From Streptomyces antarcticus (GTDB lineage Bacteria; Actinomycetota; Actinomycetes; Streptomycetales; Streptomycetaceae), in the NCBI RefSeq assembly GCF_026627255.1, contig NZ_JAPNLM010000003.1, positions 372,001-436,000 on the forward strand: 64,000 bases of DNA, written 5' to 3'. The notes beneath the pieces were generated by a model, which searched no databases, was not told where the DNA came from, and worked only from the letters and a program-made list of their open reading frames with translations. Below, one piece after another: positions 26,108-34,919 of the stretch (position 1 is the first letter of the stretch; every line of letters begins with the position of its first letter). The translations under genes were made by a program, and so were the position numbers.

Positions 26108-27730
26108 ATGAGCACCAGTGTCACCCGCGCGGCCGGAAGCGAGCCCGCGCGGCCCGTCGGCCGGACCGCAGCGGCTACCGGAACCGCAGCCGCCGCAGTC
26201 CCCGGCAAGGGGAGCCGGAAGGAGTTCTGGGCGCGTGCCGGGCTCGCCGCCCTCGCCGGGGTGCTGCTCTACCTGAGCTTCCCGCCCCGCCCCCTGTGGT
26301 GGCTGGCCCCCTTCGCCCTCGCCCTGCTGGCCGGCTGCTTCCACGGCCGCCGCGCGCGGGCCGGCTTCGCCCTCGGGTTCCCCGCCGGGCTCGGCTACCT
26401 GCTGCCGCTCCTCAGCTGGACCGGCGAGGAGGTCGGCCCCGTCCCGTGGCTGGCCCTCACGGCCCTCGAAGCCGCCTTCATCGGCCTCACCGGCCTCGGG
26501 ATCGCCCTCGTCAGCCGCCTCCCCGCCTGGCCGTTCTTTGCCGCCGCCGTCTGGGTGGCCGGCGAGGCCCTGCGCGCCCGCGCCCCCTTCGGCGGCTTCC
26601 CCTGGGGCAAGCTCGCCTTCGGGCAGGCCGACGGCGTCTTCACCCCGCTCGCCGCGCTCGGCGGCACCCCGCTGCTCTCCTTCGCCGTCGCCCTGTGCGG
26701 ATTCGGCCTGTACGAGGTCCTGCGCGTCGCCCGCAGCCACCCCCGCCGGGCCACCGCCGCGCTGGCCGCGCTCGCCGTCGCCGTACCGGTCGGCGCGAGC
26801 CTCGCCGCCCGGCCGCTCGTCTCCGACGCGGCCGAGGACGGGACCGTCGTCGCCGCGCTCATCCAGGGCAACGTGCCGCGCCTCGGCCTCGACTTCAACT
26901 CCCAGCGCCGCCAGGTCCTCGACAACCACGCGGCACGCACCGTGCAGCTCGCCGAGGACGTCAAAGCCGGCCGCGTGCCCAAGCCCGACTTCGTCGTCTG
27001 GCCGGAGAACTCCTCCGACCTCGACCCCTACGCCGAGCCCGACGCCCGCGCCGCCATCGACCGGGCGGTCAAGGCGATCGGCGTGCCCGTGGCCATCGGC
27101 GCCGTCGTGGCCCCGGAGACCGGCCCGCTGCGCAACACGATGATCCTGTGGGACCCGGTCAAGGGGCCCACCGAGACCTACGACAAGCGCAAGATCCAGC
27201 CCTTCGGCGAGCGCATCCCGATGCGCTCCTTCGTCCGGTTCTTCAGCTCCGACGTGGACCGGGTGCGCCGCGACTTCGGCCCCGGCAAGGACCCCGGCGT
27301 CTTCGACATGGCGGGCAGCGGGGTCGGGATGGTGACCTGCTTCGAGGCCGCCTTCGACGACGCCGTCCGTTCCACCGTCCGGGCCGGTGCCCAGGTCATC
27401 ACCGTTCCCAGCAACAACGCCACGTTCGGCCGGAGCCAGATGACCTACCAGCAGCTGGCCATGGACCGGGTCCGCGCCGTCGAGCACAGCCGGACCGTGC
27501 TCGTCCCCGTCACCAGCGGCGTCAGCGCGGTGATCCGCCCCGACGGCAGCGTCGTCGCGCAGACGAAGATGTTCACCGCGGACGCGCTCGTCGCCGAGAT
27601 CCCGCTGCGCTCCACCCGCACCCCGGCCACCGTCGTCGGGCCGCTGCCGGAATACGCGCTGCTCGTCCTCGCCGCGGCCGGCCTCGGCTGGACCGCGGCA
27701 CGCCGGATCCGCGCCCGCCGCCCCGCCTGA
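26108..27730 (+). CDS. lnt: Apolipoprotein N-acyltransferase
   Basis: A 540-residue membrane enzyme that adds the third acyl chain to lipoproteins. Six to seven N-terminal helices (about residues 40-255) precede a nitrilase-like domain with the catalytic triad E300 (WPENSSD), K360 (YDKRKIQPFGE) and C411 (VTCFEAAFDD). A final helix follows at about 515-535. Start ATG at 26108. Several lipoproteins in the window (ModA, fasciclin, 9924, spherulin-4) are potential substrates. Streptomyces often carry two lnt genes; only one is here. Confidence 0.94.
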   Translation: MSTSVTRAAGSEPARPVGRTAAATGTAAAAVPGKGSRKEFWARAGLAALAGVLLYLSFPPRPLWWLAPFALALLAGCFHGRRARAGFALGFPAGLGYLLPLLSWTGEEVGPVPWLALTALEAAFIGLTGLGIALVSRLPAWPFFAAAVWVAGEALRARAPFGGFPWGKLAFGQADGVFTPLAALGGTPLLSFAVALCGFGLYEVLRVARSHPRRATAALAALAVAVPVGASLAARPLVSDAAEDGTVVAALIQGNVPRLGLDFNSQRRQVLDNHAARTVQLAEDVKAGRVPKPDFVVWPENSSDLDPYAEPDARAAIDRAVKAIGVPVAIGAVVAPETGPLRNTMILWDPVKGPTETYDKRKIQPFGERIPMRSFVRFFSSDVDRVRRDFGPGKDPGVFDMAGSGVGMVTCFEAAFDDAVRSTVRAGAQVITVPSNNATFGRSQMTYQQLAMDRVRAVEHSRTVLVPVTSGVSAVIRPDGSVVAQTKMFTADALVAEIPLRSTRTPATVVGPLPEYALLVLAAAGLGWTAARRIRARRPA

Positions 27731-27767
27731 CGCGGGGGGCGGCGGCCCGCGATCGTAGGGTCGGGGG

Positions 27768-28271
27768 ATGACCACACCCGATTTCATCCGCGCGATCCGC
27801 GCCACCGCCGGTCACCAGCTGCTCCTGCTGCCAGGGGTGACGGCGATCGTCCTCGACGACCGGGGCCGGGTACTGCTCGGCCGGCGCAGCGACAACGGGC
27901 GCTGGTCGGTGGTCGGCGGGATCTCCGAGCCGGGGGAGCAGCCGGCCGAGACCGCCGTGCGCGAGGTGTTCGAGGAGACGGCCGTGACGTGCGTGCCGGA
28001 GCGGGTGGTCCTCGTGCAGATGCTCGCGCCGGTCACCTACCCCAACGGCGACGTCTGCCAGTTCCAGGACATCACCTTCCGCTGCCGCGCGACCGGCGGG
28101 GACGCCCGCGCCAACGACAGCGAGTCGCTGGAGGTCGCGTGGTTCGAGGTGGACGCGCTGCCGCCGCTGGAACGGTTCTCCCTCGACCGCATCCACCAGG
28201 CGCTGCTGGACGAGCCCACCTGGTTCGAGCCGTTCGTCCCCGCGCCGCAGGGGCGGTCCGCCGACGCCTGA
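27768..28271 (+). CDS. Nudix hydrolase
   Basis: A 167-residue Nudix hydrolase. The Nudix box runs GISEPGEQPAETAVREVFEE followed by TAV; the glycine that usually follows EEx is alanine here, a tolerated change. PAGxAxxx-type N-terminal strand MLLLPGVTAIVLDDRGRVLL is typical of MutT-like enzymes acting on nucleotide derivatives. It starts 37 bp after lnt, so the two may be cotranscribed. Substrate unknown. Confidence 0.9.
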   Translation: MTTPDFIRAIRATAGHQLLLLPGVTAIVLDDRGRVLLGRRSDNGRWSVVGGISEPGEQPAETAVREVFEETAVTCVPERVVLVQMLAPVTYPNGDVCQFQDITFRCRATGGDARANDSESLEVAWFEVDALPPLERFSLDRIHQALLDEPTWFEPFVPAPQGRSADA

Positions 28272-28306
28272 GCCCGGCGGGGCGGGCCGATCTGCGCGGT
28301 ACCCGA

Positions 28307-28351
28307 CGGCTGCGGCCGTACGCAGAGCCCGGTGCGCGTACGGCCGGAGCC
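28307..28351. terminator. Bidirectional terminator hairpin
   Basis: Arms CGGCTGCGGCCGTACGC (28307-28323) and GCGTACGGCCGGAGCCG (28335-28351) pair at 16 of 17 positions around an 11-base loop. It lies between the convergent Nudix and protease genes and can end transcription from both sides. Confidence 0.7.
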
Positions 28352-28396
28352 GCGCCCGGTGCGGCGGGCTGTCCGGGGGGCGGTCCGGCGGGCGCG

Positions 28397-29185
28397 TCAG
28401 CCCGTGGCCGCCGCCGCGCGGTACAGGGCCGTCGCCCGGTCGCCCAGTACCGCGCTGTAGGAGATCTCCGGAACCGTGCCACCGCCCTCGTACCCGCCCA
28501 GCACCCCGGCCAGCGCACCGTTGACCAGCCAGGGGCTGCCGCTGGTGCCGCCGCTGAGGTCCGGGCAGCCGATCCGGCGCTGCGTCGGCGAGATCAGGTC
28601 GGTGGTGTTGGCGCAGCGCAGCGGTGCCTCCAGCGCGCGGGGGTAGCCGACGACCTCCACCGCGGCCTCCCCGGGCTGGCCGTCCGCCACCGGGAAGCCG
28701 CCCACCAGGTCCTCCACCTGCCCGGACCGGCCGGTGTCCACCGGCGCCACCGTCGCGAAGGCGATGTCGTCGTCGGGGTCCCGGTCGTTCGTCCAGCCCG
28801 CGGCGACGTGGACGCCGGTGATCCGCCACAGGCCGTACGGTGCGCTGCCGTCCCGGTAGCCAGGCGCGAAGAACGTGGTGTCCGGGTCGCCCAGGCAGTG
28901 CGCGGCGGTCGCGATCACGTCGCCGTCGTCGCTGCGCACCACCGAGGCGGTGCAGAAGTGGCCTCCGTCGAGTCCGTCCGTGAACAGGGCGCCCACCCGG
29001 TTCGCCGTGGCGTCGGGCACGGCCCGCGCCGTGACGCCGAGCGGCCGGTCGGGCGCCGCGTCCGGCAGGGCCACGCCGAGCAGCGCGGTCAGCGCGGTCA
29101 GCACGAGCGCGATCCGGGACGCCTGCCGGGCACGGGCGCGGGCTCGTCCGGCGGCACGGGGATGGGAACGCATGCGCGGGATCAT
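28397..29185 (-). CDS. Secreted trypsin-like serine protease (S1)
   Basis: A 262-residue exported protease. Signal peptide residues 1-45 (RRxx-free, with ALVLTALTALLGVAL core). Catalytic triad: H96 in TAAHC, D140 in DDDIAF, S215 in GGTSGSPW. Cysteines C78/C97 and C191/C207 are placed for two disulphides. The usual GDSGGP is GTSGSP, as in many Streptomyces S1-like or V8-like proteases. ATG at 29185 is used; a second ATG 12 bases later is possible. A PHO-box-like repeat lies about 40 bp upstream. Confidence 0.9.
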   Translation of the reverse strand: MIPRMRSHPRAAGRARARARQASRIALVLTALTALLGVALPDAAPDRPLGVTARAVPDATANRVGALFTDGLDGGHFCTASVVRSDDGDVIATAAHCLGDPDTTFFAPGYRDGSAPYGLWRITGVHVAAGWTNDRDPDDDIAFATVAPVDTGRSGQVEDLVGGFPVADGQPGEAAVEVVGYPRALEAPLRCANTTDLISPTQRRIGCPDLSGGTSGSPWLVNGALAGVLGGYEGGGTVPEISYSAVLGDRATALYRAAAATG

Positions 29186-29222
29186 GTTCCGACCCTGCCC
29201 GGCGAACCTTTGTCCGGAGCCC

Positions 29223-29271
29223 GCAGTTCCGTATGAATCTGCTGTGAATCCCGTGAGCCGGATGTGAAACC
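29223..29271 (-). promoter_or_regulatory. Possible PHO-box-like direct repeats
   Basis: Read on the minus strand, TTCAC, CTCAC, TTCAC and TTCAT occur with spacings of 11, 9 and 11 bases, starting about 85 bases before the protease start. PhoP boxes in Streptomyces are direct repeats of 11 bases with a GTTCACC core. The match is weak and the middle spacing is off. Confidence 0.25.
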
Positions 29272-29485
29272 GGGCCATAGCAGGCCAGAGCGGCGGAGCG
29301 GGGCGGCGGAGCCGTCGGAAGCGACGAACGCACCGGGCGTTCCCGGGTTCCGTTTCGGCGGAAAGCACCAGTCTATGGACGACACGGACGGTTTGCGGAC
29401 CGGCTGTTGTGCACCGCGGAGCGTGATCGGCGGGCCCACCCGCCCCTAGCCTCACCGCAGGAGCACGAACGAGGGGCGGTACCCG

Positions 29486-30775
29486 GTGAACTGGCTCATC
29501 CACGACTACCGCGAGAGCGATCTCGCCGCAGTGGTCCACCTGATCGACACCACGGCCGAACTGGGCCAGGAGTCCGTGTTCTCGCTCGCCGAGTGCATCA
29601 GCGCCCTCACCGACCGGCAGCCCTGCGTGGTTGCCGTCCACCAGGGCGTACCGATCGGCGCGGCCCTCGCCGGCGTCACCGGCGAGCGGGCCTGGGTGAT
29701 GCGCATCGCGATCGCCGCGGGCTGGCGCGGCCGGGGCCTGGCCAGCGCCCTGCTCGTCGAGCTGGAACGGCGGCTCATCGCCGCCCGCGTCGGCAGGATC
29801 GCGTACGTCCTGCCCGAGGAGGACCTGCTCGGCGAGGGCCTGCTCAACGCCGGCTACACCCGGCAGCCCGCCGTCGCCTACTTCGAGAAGACCGAGCCGC
29901 TGCACGGCCCCGCCGCCGGCCTCCTCGACGACCTCGGCGGCCGCTTCCTCCCCAACGACCTGTGGACCGGGGTCGCCGGGATGGAGAAGGAGAAGGACCT
30001 CATCGAGCGGCGCGTGGTCCTGCCGCTGGCCGAGCCGGAGCGGGCCGCCTCGCACGGGGTGCGGGCGCCGCGCGCCATCGCCCTCTTCGGGCCGCCCGGC
30101 ACCGGCAAGACCACCTTCGCCCGGGCCATCGCCTCCCGGCTCGGCTGGCCGTTCGTCGAACTGCTGCCGTCCCGCCTCGCCGACGAGGGCAATCTGGCGG
30201 CGGCGCTGCGCGACGCCTTCGCGCGGATCGCCGAATTGGAACGGGTGCTCGTCTTCATCGACGAGGTCGAGGAGATCGCGCCCCGGCGCACCGAGCCCGC
30301 GCAGCCCGGCGGCATCCACGGGGTGACGAACGAGCTGCTGAAGCTGATACCGCGCTTCCGCGAGGGCGACGAGCGGCTGCTGGTCTGCGCCACCAATTCC
30401 ATCCGCTCGCTGGACCCGGCCTTCCTGCGGCCCGGGCGCTTCGACTACCTGATCCCGATCGGGACCCCCGACGCCGGGGCCCGCGCCGCGATCTGGTCCC
30501 GCTACACGGCGGGGCGCGCCGACGTCGACGTGGCGGCCCTGGTGGCGGCCACCGAGCTGTTCACCCCGGCCGACATCGAGCACGCGGCGCGGATCGCGGC
30601 GCAGGTGTCCTTCGAACGGGACCTGGAGGCGGTGGGCGCGCGCGGCGCGGCCGCCACGCAGCTCGGTGCGACCACCCGGGACTACCAGGAGGCGGTCCGG
30701 CAGTGCCGGCCCACGGTGACCCCGGCGATGACGGGGGAGTTCGAGGCGGACATCACGGCGCACGCCCGGTTCTGA
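29486..30775 (+). CDS. GNAT acetyltransferase fused to an FtsH-like AAA+ ATPase
   Basis: A 429-residue fusion from GTG 29486, with GGGGCGG upstream. Residues 1-150 are a GNAT N-acetyltransferase with the acetyl-CoA signature GWRGRGLASALL (V/A-x-x-x-R/Q-G-x-G/A). Residues 165-425 are an AAA+ domain: FGPPGTGKTT near 202, VLVFIDEVEEI near 258, then ATNSIRSLDPAFLRPGRFDY, with arginine finger-like residues and a C-terminal lid helix. It has no membrane helix or protease domain. Known domains, unknown job; coupling of ATP-driven remodelling to protein or metabolite acetylation is an inference. Confidence 0.88.
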   Translation: MNWLIHDYRESDLAAVVHLIDTTAELGQESVFSLAECISALTDRQPCVVAVHQGVPIGAALAGVTGERAWVMRIAIAAGWRGRGLASALLVELERRLIAARVGRIAYVLPEEDLLGEGLLNAGYTRQPAVAYFEKTEPLHGPAAGLLDDLGGRFLPNDLWTGVAGMEKEKDLIERRVVLPLAEPERAASHGVRAPRAIALFGPPGTGKTTFARAIASRLGWPFVELLPSRLADEGNLAAALRDAFARIAELERVLVFIDEVEEIAPRRTEPAQPGGIHGVTNELLKLIPRFREGDERLLVCATNSIRSLDPAFLRPGRFDYLIPIGTPDAGARAAIWSRYTAGRADVDVAALVAATELFTPADIEHAARIAAQVSFERDLEAVGARGAAATQLGATTRDYQEAVRQCRPTVTPAMTGEFEADITAHARF

Positions 30776-30868
30776 CCGCGCGCCCCGCGCCCCGGTTCCG
30801 ACCCCGCGCCCCGGCGCCCGCGCCCGGGCAACGGCTCCGTCCCCCGGTTGCGGCGGGGGACGGCAAGT

Positions 30869-30902
30869 GGCCCGCAGCCACTCCCCAAAGCGGCTGCGGG
30901 CC
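30869..30902 (+). terminator. Rho-independent-type hairpin after the GNAT-AAA gene
   Basis: GGCCCGCAGCC (30869-30879) pairs perfectly with GGCTGCGGGCC (30892-30902), 12-base loop. A second hairpin, CCGTCCCCC/GGGGGACGG, precedes it at 30836-30862. Together they should end transcription from 29486. Confidence 0.65.
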
Positions 30903-31052
30903 TCCCGCGCGGACTTGGCATCCGTGCGGGACGGCCAGGCTCCGGTTGGGGTGTATCGCCGGCTGGAGCGTGACACGCGACGGTGCCGAAGGGCGCCCTG
31001 CGCGCCCTCGTCAACACCTTCGAGTCAACCAGCGGGCCGGGGGGCGGCGCTT

Positions 31053-31106
31053 CGGCCGGACGGCCCAGGCCACCTCGGCCGGACGGCCCAGGCCACCTCG
31101 GCCGGA
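31053..31106. repeat. Short tandem repeat
   Basis: The 23-bp unit GGCCGGACGGCCCAGGCCACC-TC occurs twice with a third partial copy. It lies directly before the DUF6191 remnant and may mark the deletion point of that gene. Confidence 0.5.
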
Positions 31107-31240
31107 AGGACGAACTCAAGGAGCGGCAGAGCGCCCTCGTCGTGCGCGACGACGAGGAGGACGGAGCTCCGCCCCGCTCCCGGGTGGACCTCCACGGCGG
31201 CCCGGCCGTGATCCGGCCGCGATCCGGCCGGGCGCACCCG
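31103..31240 (+). pseudogene. Remnant of a DUF6191-like protein (C-terminal part)
   Basis: In one frame the DNA reads GRKDELKERQSALVVRDDEE then DGAPPRSRVDLHGGPAVIRP, which resembles the conserved end of small DUF6191 membrane proteins. The N-terminal membrane helix expected for the family is missing: upstream is repeat DNA. The frame also runs on through the convergent gene without its usual stop. This part of the 477-bp gap 30776-31252 is therefore read as a decayed gene; the earlier part holds two terminator hairpins. Confidence 0.5.
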
Positions 31241-31252
31241 CCTCCCGTACGG

Positions 31253-31855
31253 CTACGGCCCGCAGCGGTACGTGAACTCCACCGCGGCCGTGCGCGGCCC
31301 GGGCGACAGCAGCTCCAGCTCCGCCTTCGCGGGGTGGCTGCCCGCCCCCCGGAACGTCCACAGCAGGTGCAGCCGCGCCTCCCGCTGCCCGCGCGGCACC
31401 CGCTCGGTCAGCTGCTCGGAGCGCGTGCCGTCGCTGCGGATCCAGCGGTAGGTCAGCGTGCCCGGGCGCCCGTTGGTTCGTACGAGGGCCACCACGTCGG
31501 CCGCGGTGTCACACGACGGGCCGTCGGCGGCGGTGGTCACGGCCACGTCGCGGACCTCGAGGGCGGGACCGTACCGCTGCCAGCCGAGGTACGCGAGCAC
31601 GGCGATCAGCACCAGCCCCGCCAGCGCGTACCGGCGCAGCCCGGCGGCCCGGCGCCCGCGGGGCGCGGCGGTCCCTGCCGCGGTGACGGGGAACGGCGCG
31701 GGCACGGCCGCCGTCACCCCGGGCCCGAACCGGAGCACGGAGCCCTCGACCCGGTCGGGGGCGACCTCGGCCGGCTCCGGCGGGCCGGAGAACCAGTGGC
31801 TGCCGAGCACGGTGGCGCTGTACTCGTCGTCCTCGGGGGCGCGGGGATCGCTCAT
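31253..31855 (-). CDS. Hypothetical single-pass membrane protein paired with a kinase
   Basis: A 200-residue protein. Residues 1-72 are cytosolic, one membrane helix lies at about 73-95 (YALAGLVLIAVLAYLGW), and residues 100-200 are an extracytoplasmic beta-rich domain with two cysteines (C112, C198) and YRWIRSDGTRSEQL, resembling Ig-like domains. Its ATG overlaps the stop of the upstream Ser/Thr kinase (TCAT on the plus strand), so the two are cotranslated. The kinase's own C-terminal domain looks similar, suggesting the pair works at the same surface site. Confidence 0.82.
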   Translation of the reverse strand: MSDPRAPEDDEYSATVLGSHWFSGPPEPAEVAPDRVEGSVLRFGPGVTAAVPAPFPVTAAGTAAPRGRRAAGLRRYALAGLVLIAVLAYLGWQRYGPALEVRDVAVTTAADGPSCDTAADVVALVRTNGRPGTLTYRWIRSDGTRSEQLTERVPRGQREARLHLLWTFRGAGSHPAKAELELLSPGPRTAAVEFTYRCGP

Positions 31856-33498
31856 CGGGCGGGCCCCTGACAGCGCGGCAGGTACTGGGAGTCCGACGCG
31901 GAGCCGTTCGCGGCGGCGGGCTTGGTCGTGACCCGGACCCCGCCGTAGCAGCCGCGTCCACTGGTGAAGGTGTGGGACCGGACCACCGGGGCGATCGAAC
32001 CGGACTGGACCACGACCGTGTCCGTGCCGTCGGGCACGGAGAACTCGCCGGCCGCGTCGCCGAGGTACCACTGCAGGACGACGGTGACCGGGCCGGTGCC
32101 CTGGGTGGCGAGCGAGACGGTGGCCTCGCCCCGGTAGACGCCGGGCCTCAGTGACACGTCGAGCTTCGTGACCTGCAGCGTCGGGGCCGGTGTCGGTGTG
32201 GGGGTCGGCGTGGGAGTGGGGGTGGGGGTGGCCGTCGGGGTGGGCGTGGCACCGGGGGCCGGGCCCGTGCCGCTCACCGCGGGGGTCGGCGGAGCCGTCG
32301 TGGTGGCGCCGGGCGTCGGGGACGCGGACGGGGAGGGGGACGGCGACGGCGAGGGGCTCGCCGACGCCGGGGGGCTCGGGGACGTGGACGGGCCCGCGGT
32401 CCCGGTCGGTGAGCCCGGTCCCGGCGGGGCGGCGCTGGTCGTGGCGAACGCGCTCAGCGCCGAGGCCCCGCCGGGGGTGCCGCCGATCGCGTCCGTCGTG
32501 AACAGCAGCACCGTGCCCAGGACCAGCGCCAGGCCCGCCGCGAGCAGACCGCCGCGGCCGGGGGCCCAGCCGGAGGCGCCGCCCAGCGTGGTCGAGGCCA
32601 CCGCCGTGGTGCCCTGGGCGGCGGCGGTGGCCGAGGGGAACAGGAGCGGCAGCAGCGCGGCCAGCGCCGCCAGCTTGCGCTGCCCGCGCTCCTCCCACTG
32701 CGGCCCGTACGCGGCGAGGGCCACGCCCTCCAGCTCCGCCACGAACGCCTCGGCGTTCTCCGGCCGCTGCTCCGGCTGCTTGGCCAGGCCCCGCCGGATC
32801 AGCGGGCGTACGGGCTCGGGGGCCTCGGTCTCCGGGACCGGGGCCTCGATGTGCTGGACCGCGAGCTCCGCGAAGTTCTCCCCGTCGTAGGGCTTGCGCC
32901 CGGTCAGGCACTCGAAGAAGGTCGCCGTCGCCGCGTACACGTCGGCGGCGGGCGAGGCCGGGCGGCCCTGCCACTGCTCCGGGGCCATGTAGGCGGGCGT
33001 CCCGGCCACGCCGGGCGTGGTGCCGCGGCCCGCCGCGATCCCGAAGTCCACCAGCTTCGACGAGCCGTCCGCCGCGACCAGTACGTTCTCCGGCTTGTAG
33101 TCCCGGTGGACGACCCCCGCCCGGTGCGCCTCCGCCAGGCCGAGGAGGGAGCCCTTCAGCACCACCAGCGCGGCCTCGGCGTCGGCCCGTCCGGACCGCT
33201 TCAGCAGCGCGCGCAGCGAGATGCCGTCGACCAGCTCCATCACGATGGCCGCGCCGCCGGGCGCCTCCACGTACTCGTACAGTCCCACCACGTACGGGGT
33301 CCGCAGGCCGCCGAGGAGCCGCGCCTCGGCCCGGAACTCCCCGACGAAGGCGGGGTCCTCGCGCAGCCGGCCGCTGAGGTACTTCACCGCGACGGCGGTG
33401 CCCGTGCCGTCGTGGACGGCGAGCACCACCCGTCCGCTGCCCCCCGAGCCGAGTTCCCGGACCTCGGTGTAACCGGGGACCGTCCACGTGCCGTTCAT
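31852..33498 (-). CDS. Membrane Ser/Thr protein kinase (PASTA-less receptor type)
   Basis: A 548-residue Hanks-type kinase. Kinase domain residues 8-270: GSGGSG loop, K39, HRD with D133 (HRDYKPEN), DFG at 151-153, APEQ. A membrane helix lies at about 318-340. It is followed by a long Ser/Thr/Pro spacer containing about ten TP dipeptides (about 375-440) and an extracytoplasmic domain of about 100 residues. The TP stretch is encoded by GGGGGT-type repeats at 32190-32240. Such kinases sense the cell surface and phosphorylate cytosolic targets. ATG at 33498. The next gene overlaps by 4 bp. Confidence 0.93.
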   Translation of the reverse strand: MNGTWTVPGYTEVRELGSGGSGRVVLAVHDGTGTAVAVKYLSGRLREDPAFVGEFRAEARLLGGLRTPYVVGLYEYVEAPGGAAIVMELVDGISLRALLKRSGRADAEAALVVLKGSLLGLAEAHRAGVVHRDYKPENVLVAADGSSKLVDFGIAAGRGTTPGVAGTPAYMAPEQWQGRPASPAADVYAATATFFECLTGRKPYDGENFAELAVQHIEAPVPETEAPEPVRPLIRRGLAKQPEQRPENAEAFVAELEGVALAAYGPQWEERGQRKLAALAALLPLLFPSATAAAQGTTAVASTTLGGASGWAPGRGGLLAAGLALVLGTVLLFTTDAIGGTPGGASALSAFATTSAAPPGPGSPTGTAGPSTSPSPPASASPSPSPSPSPSASPTPGATTTAPPTPAVSGTGPAPGATPTPTATPTPTPTPTPTPTPAPTLQVTKLDVSLRPGVYRGEATVSLATQGTGPVTVVLQWYLGDAAGEFSVPDGTDTVVVQSGSIAPVVRSHTFTSGRGCYGGVRVTTKPAAANGSASDSQYLPRCQGPAR

Positions 33499-33614
33499 CG
33501 ATCCCGCCCCTCCGCGCCGTGACGGCGTCCTGTCCCCGGGCCGTTCGGTCGCCGGCCGGCCACCCCCTGGGACACGCATTGCGCCACGGCCGGTTCCCGT
33601 CCGTGCGGGGCGTC

Positions 33615-34871
33615 TCAGGCGGCGGCCCGCACCGCGCCGATCATCGTGTGCAGCCGGTCGGCCGCGGCCCGGCCGAAAGCCGGGTCGTTGATGTGGGTGT
33701 CGTAGTCGTACAGCCGGGCGGCGCTGCCCCGCAATCCGTCGCGCAGTGCCGAGAACAGGGCCCCGTCCGCGCGGGGGTCGTGGTAGGGGCCGCCGGGGGC
33801 GCCGAGGGTGGAGAGTCCGCGGAGCGGGACGCAGACGGCCGCGGGGCCGGTCGCCGCGCGGAGTTTGGCCGCGACCCGGCGGCCGAGCTCGGCGCATTCG
33901 TCCTCGGTCGTACGGATCACCGTGATCGACGGGTTGTGGACGCGGACGCGCCGGTAGCGGGCCCGTTCCGGCAGGCTCCCCAGCGGGCCGAACTTGACCA
34001 TGTCCAGCGCCCCCAGGCTCACCACCTGCGGAACCCCGGCCCGGCCGGCCGCGCTGAGCCGGTCCGGGCCGGCGGTGAGGATGCCCCCGCACAGGTCGTC
34101 GGCGAGCTCGCTGAGGGTGAGGTCGAGGACCCCGGCGAAGACGCCCTGGCCGGCCAGGGTCTCCAGGGTGCGGCCGCCGGCGCCGCTGACGTGGAAGACC
34201 AGCACCTCGTAGCCCAGTTCCGTCAGCCGTTCGCGGGCCGCGTCCACGCCGATGGTGGTCACCCCCGCCATGCTCGTCGCGATCAGGGGCCGGGTGCCCG
34301 TCCCCAGCGCGGCGGGGAGGTCCGGGTCCAGGGCCGCGCGCGCGTGTGCCCTGGCCATCCCGGCGACCGCCTCGACCGCGTTGGCGAGGACCGGGGCGGA
34401 GACGCTGTTGATCCCCGCGATGTCCACCACGCTGTACATCATCGTGATGTCCGAGGATCCGACGTACGGACCCACGTCCCCGGACGCCATCGAGGAGACC
34501 ATCACCTTGGGCACGCCCAGCGGCAGGGCCCGCATCGCCCGGGTGGCGATCGAGGTGCCGCCGCTGCCGCCGATCGCGAGCACCCCGTGCAGCCGGCCCT
34601 CGGCGTGCAGGCGCAGCAGGGTCGCCTCGGCGCCCCGGGCCATCGTGGTCACGGCCGCGCCCCGGTCGGCGGCCGTGCGCAGCTCCGACAGTTCCGTTCC
34701 CGCCGCTCTGGCCACCGCGTCACGCGGCACGTCCGCGGGCACCCGGGGCTCGCCCATGATGCCCGTGTCGACCAGTACCACCTCGACGCCGGCCCGCGTC
34801 AGCCTCTCGCGCAGCCAGCCGTACTCCACACCCTTGGTGTCCAGGGTTCCCACCAGCACGACGTTCGTCAT
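33615..34871 (-). CDS. Tm-1-like ATP-binding domain protein (UPF0261)
   Basis: A 418-residue protein of the Tm-1/UPF0261 family: MTNVVLVGTLDTKGVEYGWL opening, GGSGGTSIATRAMRALPLGVPK, MMYSVVDIAGIN and SVSAP motifs. The plant member Tm-1 binds ATP and blocks tobamovirus replication; bacterial members have no settled role, though some occur with acylhydrolase-like genes. ATG at 34871; the frame is open a little further upstream. It begins 48 bp after a Nudix gene on the same strand and may be in its operon. Confidence 0.88.
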   Translation of the reverse strand: MTNVVLVGTLDTKGVEYGWLRERLTRAGVEVVLVDTGIMGEPRVPADVPRDAVARAAGTELSELRTAADRGAAVTTMARGAEATLLRLHAEGRLHGVLAIGGSGGTSIATRAMRALPLGVPKVMVSSMASGDVGPYVGSSDITMMYSVVDIAGINSVSAPVLANAVEAVAGMARAHARAALDPDLPAALGTGTRPLIATSMAGVTTIGVDAARERLTELGYEVLVFHVSGAGGRTLETLAGQGVFAGVLDLTLSELADDLCGGILTAGPDRLSAAGRAGVPQVVSLGALDMVKFGPLGSLPERARYRRVRVHNPSITVIRTTEDECAELGRRVAAKLRAATGPAAVCVPLRGLSTLGAPGGPYHDPRADGALFSALRDGLRGSAARLYDYDTHINDPAFGRAAADRLHTMIGAVRAAA

Positions 34872-34919
34872 ATGTGCAATGTCCACGCAGGTGGGGTTTG
34901 CTGGCAAGTAAAGGTCGGG

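Noticed and set aside
30983..31090. A frame starting VPKGALRALVNTFESTSG before the DUF6191 remnant
   Set aside because: It runs into the tandem repeat without a stop and I recognise no family; too little to call.
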